NCBI GenBank assembly: GCA_044445605.1
Contig: JBIOEA010000002.1
Span: 1 to 64,000, forward strand
Length of the DNA stretch: 64,000 nt
Reading direction: 5' to 3'
From: CAWKDC01 sp044445605
GTDB lineage: Bacteria > Pseudomonadota > Gammaproteobacteria > JABCZS01
Positions within the stretch are counted from its first letter, which is position 1. The number at the start of each line of letters is the position of its first letter. Both the position numbers and the translations under genes were made by a program. The notes below the pieces were generated by a model. The model worked only from the letters and a program-made list of their open reading frames with translations, had not been told where the DNA came from and searched no databases. Positions 62,509 to 64,000 of the stretch are shown piece after piece.

Positions 62509-64000
62509 ATGAACATCCAAGAACTCATTTCAGCCCTTGACGCGGGTACATTCTCCCCAGACAGGATCGACGATCGGTTCGTCTTTCTTCAATTATATCA
62601 AGGCCGAACGCTCCTAGAACATATTGCCGATCGGCATGATGATCCCAGCCTACTGTATGAAACCCTTTGCAGATATGAAACGCTCTCCAGAGAACTTACA
62701 ACTATTTACATCTCCCACAGAGAAATTCTCCATCAATACTTTTTTTTCTTTTGTGGAAAAATGGCAGCCATTGATCAAGACGATAAAGCCACCTATTTTA
62801 ATGAAACACTCCCAACATTGTATGATAGATGGTTTAATGCTCATATAAAAAATCAAATCATAGCAGAGCTACCCGATTATTTTGAGTTTCTCAAAGAAAC
62901 CCATCCAGTATTCCCGTACTGTGCCGAAACACCGCTATTACATAGACTCCGATACCTATGCATTTGCAAAGAGATTGGCAAAACGATTGAAAACAATGAA
63001 ACACTTGAATCCATCATTGATGATGACATGGTTAACATTAAACTCACGACCATGGCTAATCATCCTCTTTATGCCACGCCACAAAATCCAGCTTGGATTA
63101 ACTCAATCATTACTGATGTTAATCAGAGAATCAGCAACCTCATCGGCTACACGTTACCGTTAACACAAACGCATACTAGTTATCAGCTTTCAAGCTATGC
63201 AAATGTGCTTGCAACAGTGAATCGAAAAAGTTATGCAGGATTGAGCGATCACGATAAACTCAGCAGTATTGAACTATTGAGCATCTTGTACATGGAAGGA
63301 TCTGATGCATTACAGGCAGATATCGCTTCTCATATCGATGCACTTATTCAAAACGATTCGCAAGACTTGCTTTTGCAACGAATTTTATTGATCACGTTAG
63401 CCCCGCCGCCTTTAGGACGAGCGCTTCCTAGGTTCCGCGCAAATGGCCCAGAACTTTTATCCAGGCTCGGCACCCATACCGTCATGCTATTACTTGACGC
63501 GATACCCTCATTGTTAACCAAACAAGAAGATAAGATACAATTTTTGAATAAGTCGCAAGCCATTCGCGAGTCGAATGATGAGATTTATATAAAATTTGAT
63601 TATGAAGATGCTTTCTCTACTTACTTGAATGCTAGGTTAATGCGAGGTTCTATGTGGCTTGCTTATGTCCTTGCGCATGGCGACATCCCCACTGTTCACG
63701 CAATGACTATCATCTCAAACCATCTGGAATCCAATGACAGAAGATGCATGCTCTCGCTCATGGGGTCTCATAAATTAATTCTGGGCTGTTTGAACTATGC
63801 CTTCCATGCTAGTGCAATTATCAGCGACCGTGATTATTACCAGGTGTTCTCCCCTCGAGAACCGCAGTTTAGAATAAATACCAGGGATGATTCATATTTT
63901 AGCAATAACGGAACGTACATCTTAAAATCACTACAGCATGGCATTAGACATTTACGGTTTCATGCTGAAAAATATGTATATGACACGATCAGACTTAATC
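62509..64000 (+). CDS. Large hypothetical protein, continues past the window
   Basis: An open frame of 497 codons from the ATG at 62509 to the window edge without a stop. It begins MNIQELISALDAGTFSPDRI. The protein is soluble and mainly alpha-helical, with repeated short helices; I recognise no family or catalytic motif. A TAG lies in frame six codons before the ATG, fixing the frame's limit, although no strong ribosome binding site is seen. The unknown nature and length fit an effector or lineage-specific protein, which cannot be shown from here. Confidence 0.65.
   Translation, partial: MNIQELISALDAGTFSPDRIDDRFVFLQLYQGRTLLEHIADRHDDPSLLYETLCRYETLSRELTTIYISHREILHQYFFFFCGKMAAIDQDDKATYFNETLPTLYDRWFNAHIKNQIIAELPDYFEFLKETHPVFPYCAETPLLHRLRYLCICKEIGKTIENNETLESIIDDDMVNIKLTTMANHPLYATPQNPAWINSIITDVNQRISNLIGYTLPLTQTHTSYQLSSYANVLATVNRKSYAGLSDHDKLSSIELLSILYMEGSDALQADIASHIDALIQNDSQDLLLQRILLITLAPPPLGRALPRFRANGPELLSRLGTHTVMLLLDAIPSLLTKQEDKIQFLNKSQAIRESNDEIYIKFDYEDAFSTYLNARLMRGSMWLAYVLAHGDIPTVHAMTIISNHLESNDRRCMLSLMGSHKLILGCLNYAFHASAIISDRDYYQVFSPREPQFRINTRDDSYFSNNGTYILKSLQHGIRHLRFHAEKYVYDTIRLN

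Overview
The window looks like chromosomal DNA of a gammaproteobacterium, most likely a host-associated member of the Legionellales/Coxiellaceae type. This is inferred from gene order (gyrA..cmk-rpsA..ihfB-lapA-lapB; tRNA-fMet-rimP-nusA-infB-rbfA-truB; nuoA-N with separate nuoC and nuoD) combined with effector-like genes: two ankyrin-repeat proteins, a DXD glycosyltransferase, a giant coiled-coil protein and several unrecognised proteins. No species can be named from the sequence alone.

Layout. 1-5.6 kb: Bcr/CflA-type MFS exporter, a small unknown protein, a membrane-anchored flavin amine oxidase, then lapB, lapA and ihfB. 5.6-13 kb: an ankyrin gene sitting between ihfB and rpsA, then cmk, a decayed aroA remnant and gyrA. 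13-16 kb: two plus-strand genes with their own promoters, a DXD glycosyltransferase and an unknown protein. 16-20.2 kb: ubiG, two PH-domain membrane proteins, a squalene/phytoene-synthase-like protein, yciK and dapB. 20.1-26.9 kb (minus): ATP-grasp enzyme, HSDL2-like SDR, an Aas-like MFS-acyltransferase whose adenylation domain is decayed and cut short, and a pilV/W/X-like minor pilin operon. 27-34.3 kb (minus): the translation operon, with an ankyrin gene directly after truB. 34.4-37 kb: tandem-GNAT protein, GrpB-family protein and a gene-poor stretch. 37-52 kb (minus): a complete 14-gene respiratory complex I operon followed by an L,D-transpeptidase. 52-57.5 kb: a 1525-residue coiled-coil protein and a GNAT. 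57.5-64 kb: an ATPase fused to a PD-(D/E)XK nuclease domain behind duplicated dyads, a DUF2975 remnant with its HTH partner, an MFS transporter, an outer-membrane beta-barrel protein, a higBA toxin-antitoxin pair, and a large gene leaving the window.

The most unusual signal is a dispersed, modular family of palindromic repeats, at least 15 copies. Many have conserved outer ends (a run of C opening with GAAGAAAAACCC, closing with CCCCCTTTAAAAGGGGG) around interchangeable central hairpins; one module, GGCGAAAGATGTTTCGCCCCTACA, also occurs alone. Several copies overlap coding sequence: inside nuoG, at the N-terminus of the SQS/PSY-like protein, at the C-terminus of a GNAT, and at the stop codons of three other genes, including the truncated Aas-like gene. 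A decayed copy lies in the aroA remnant. The arrangement recalls the protein-embedded palindromic elements of Rickettsia.
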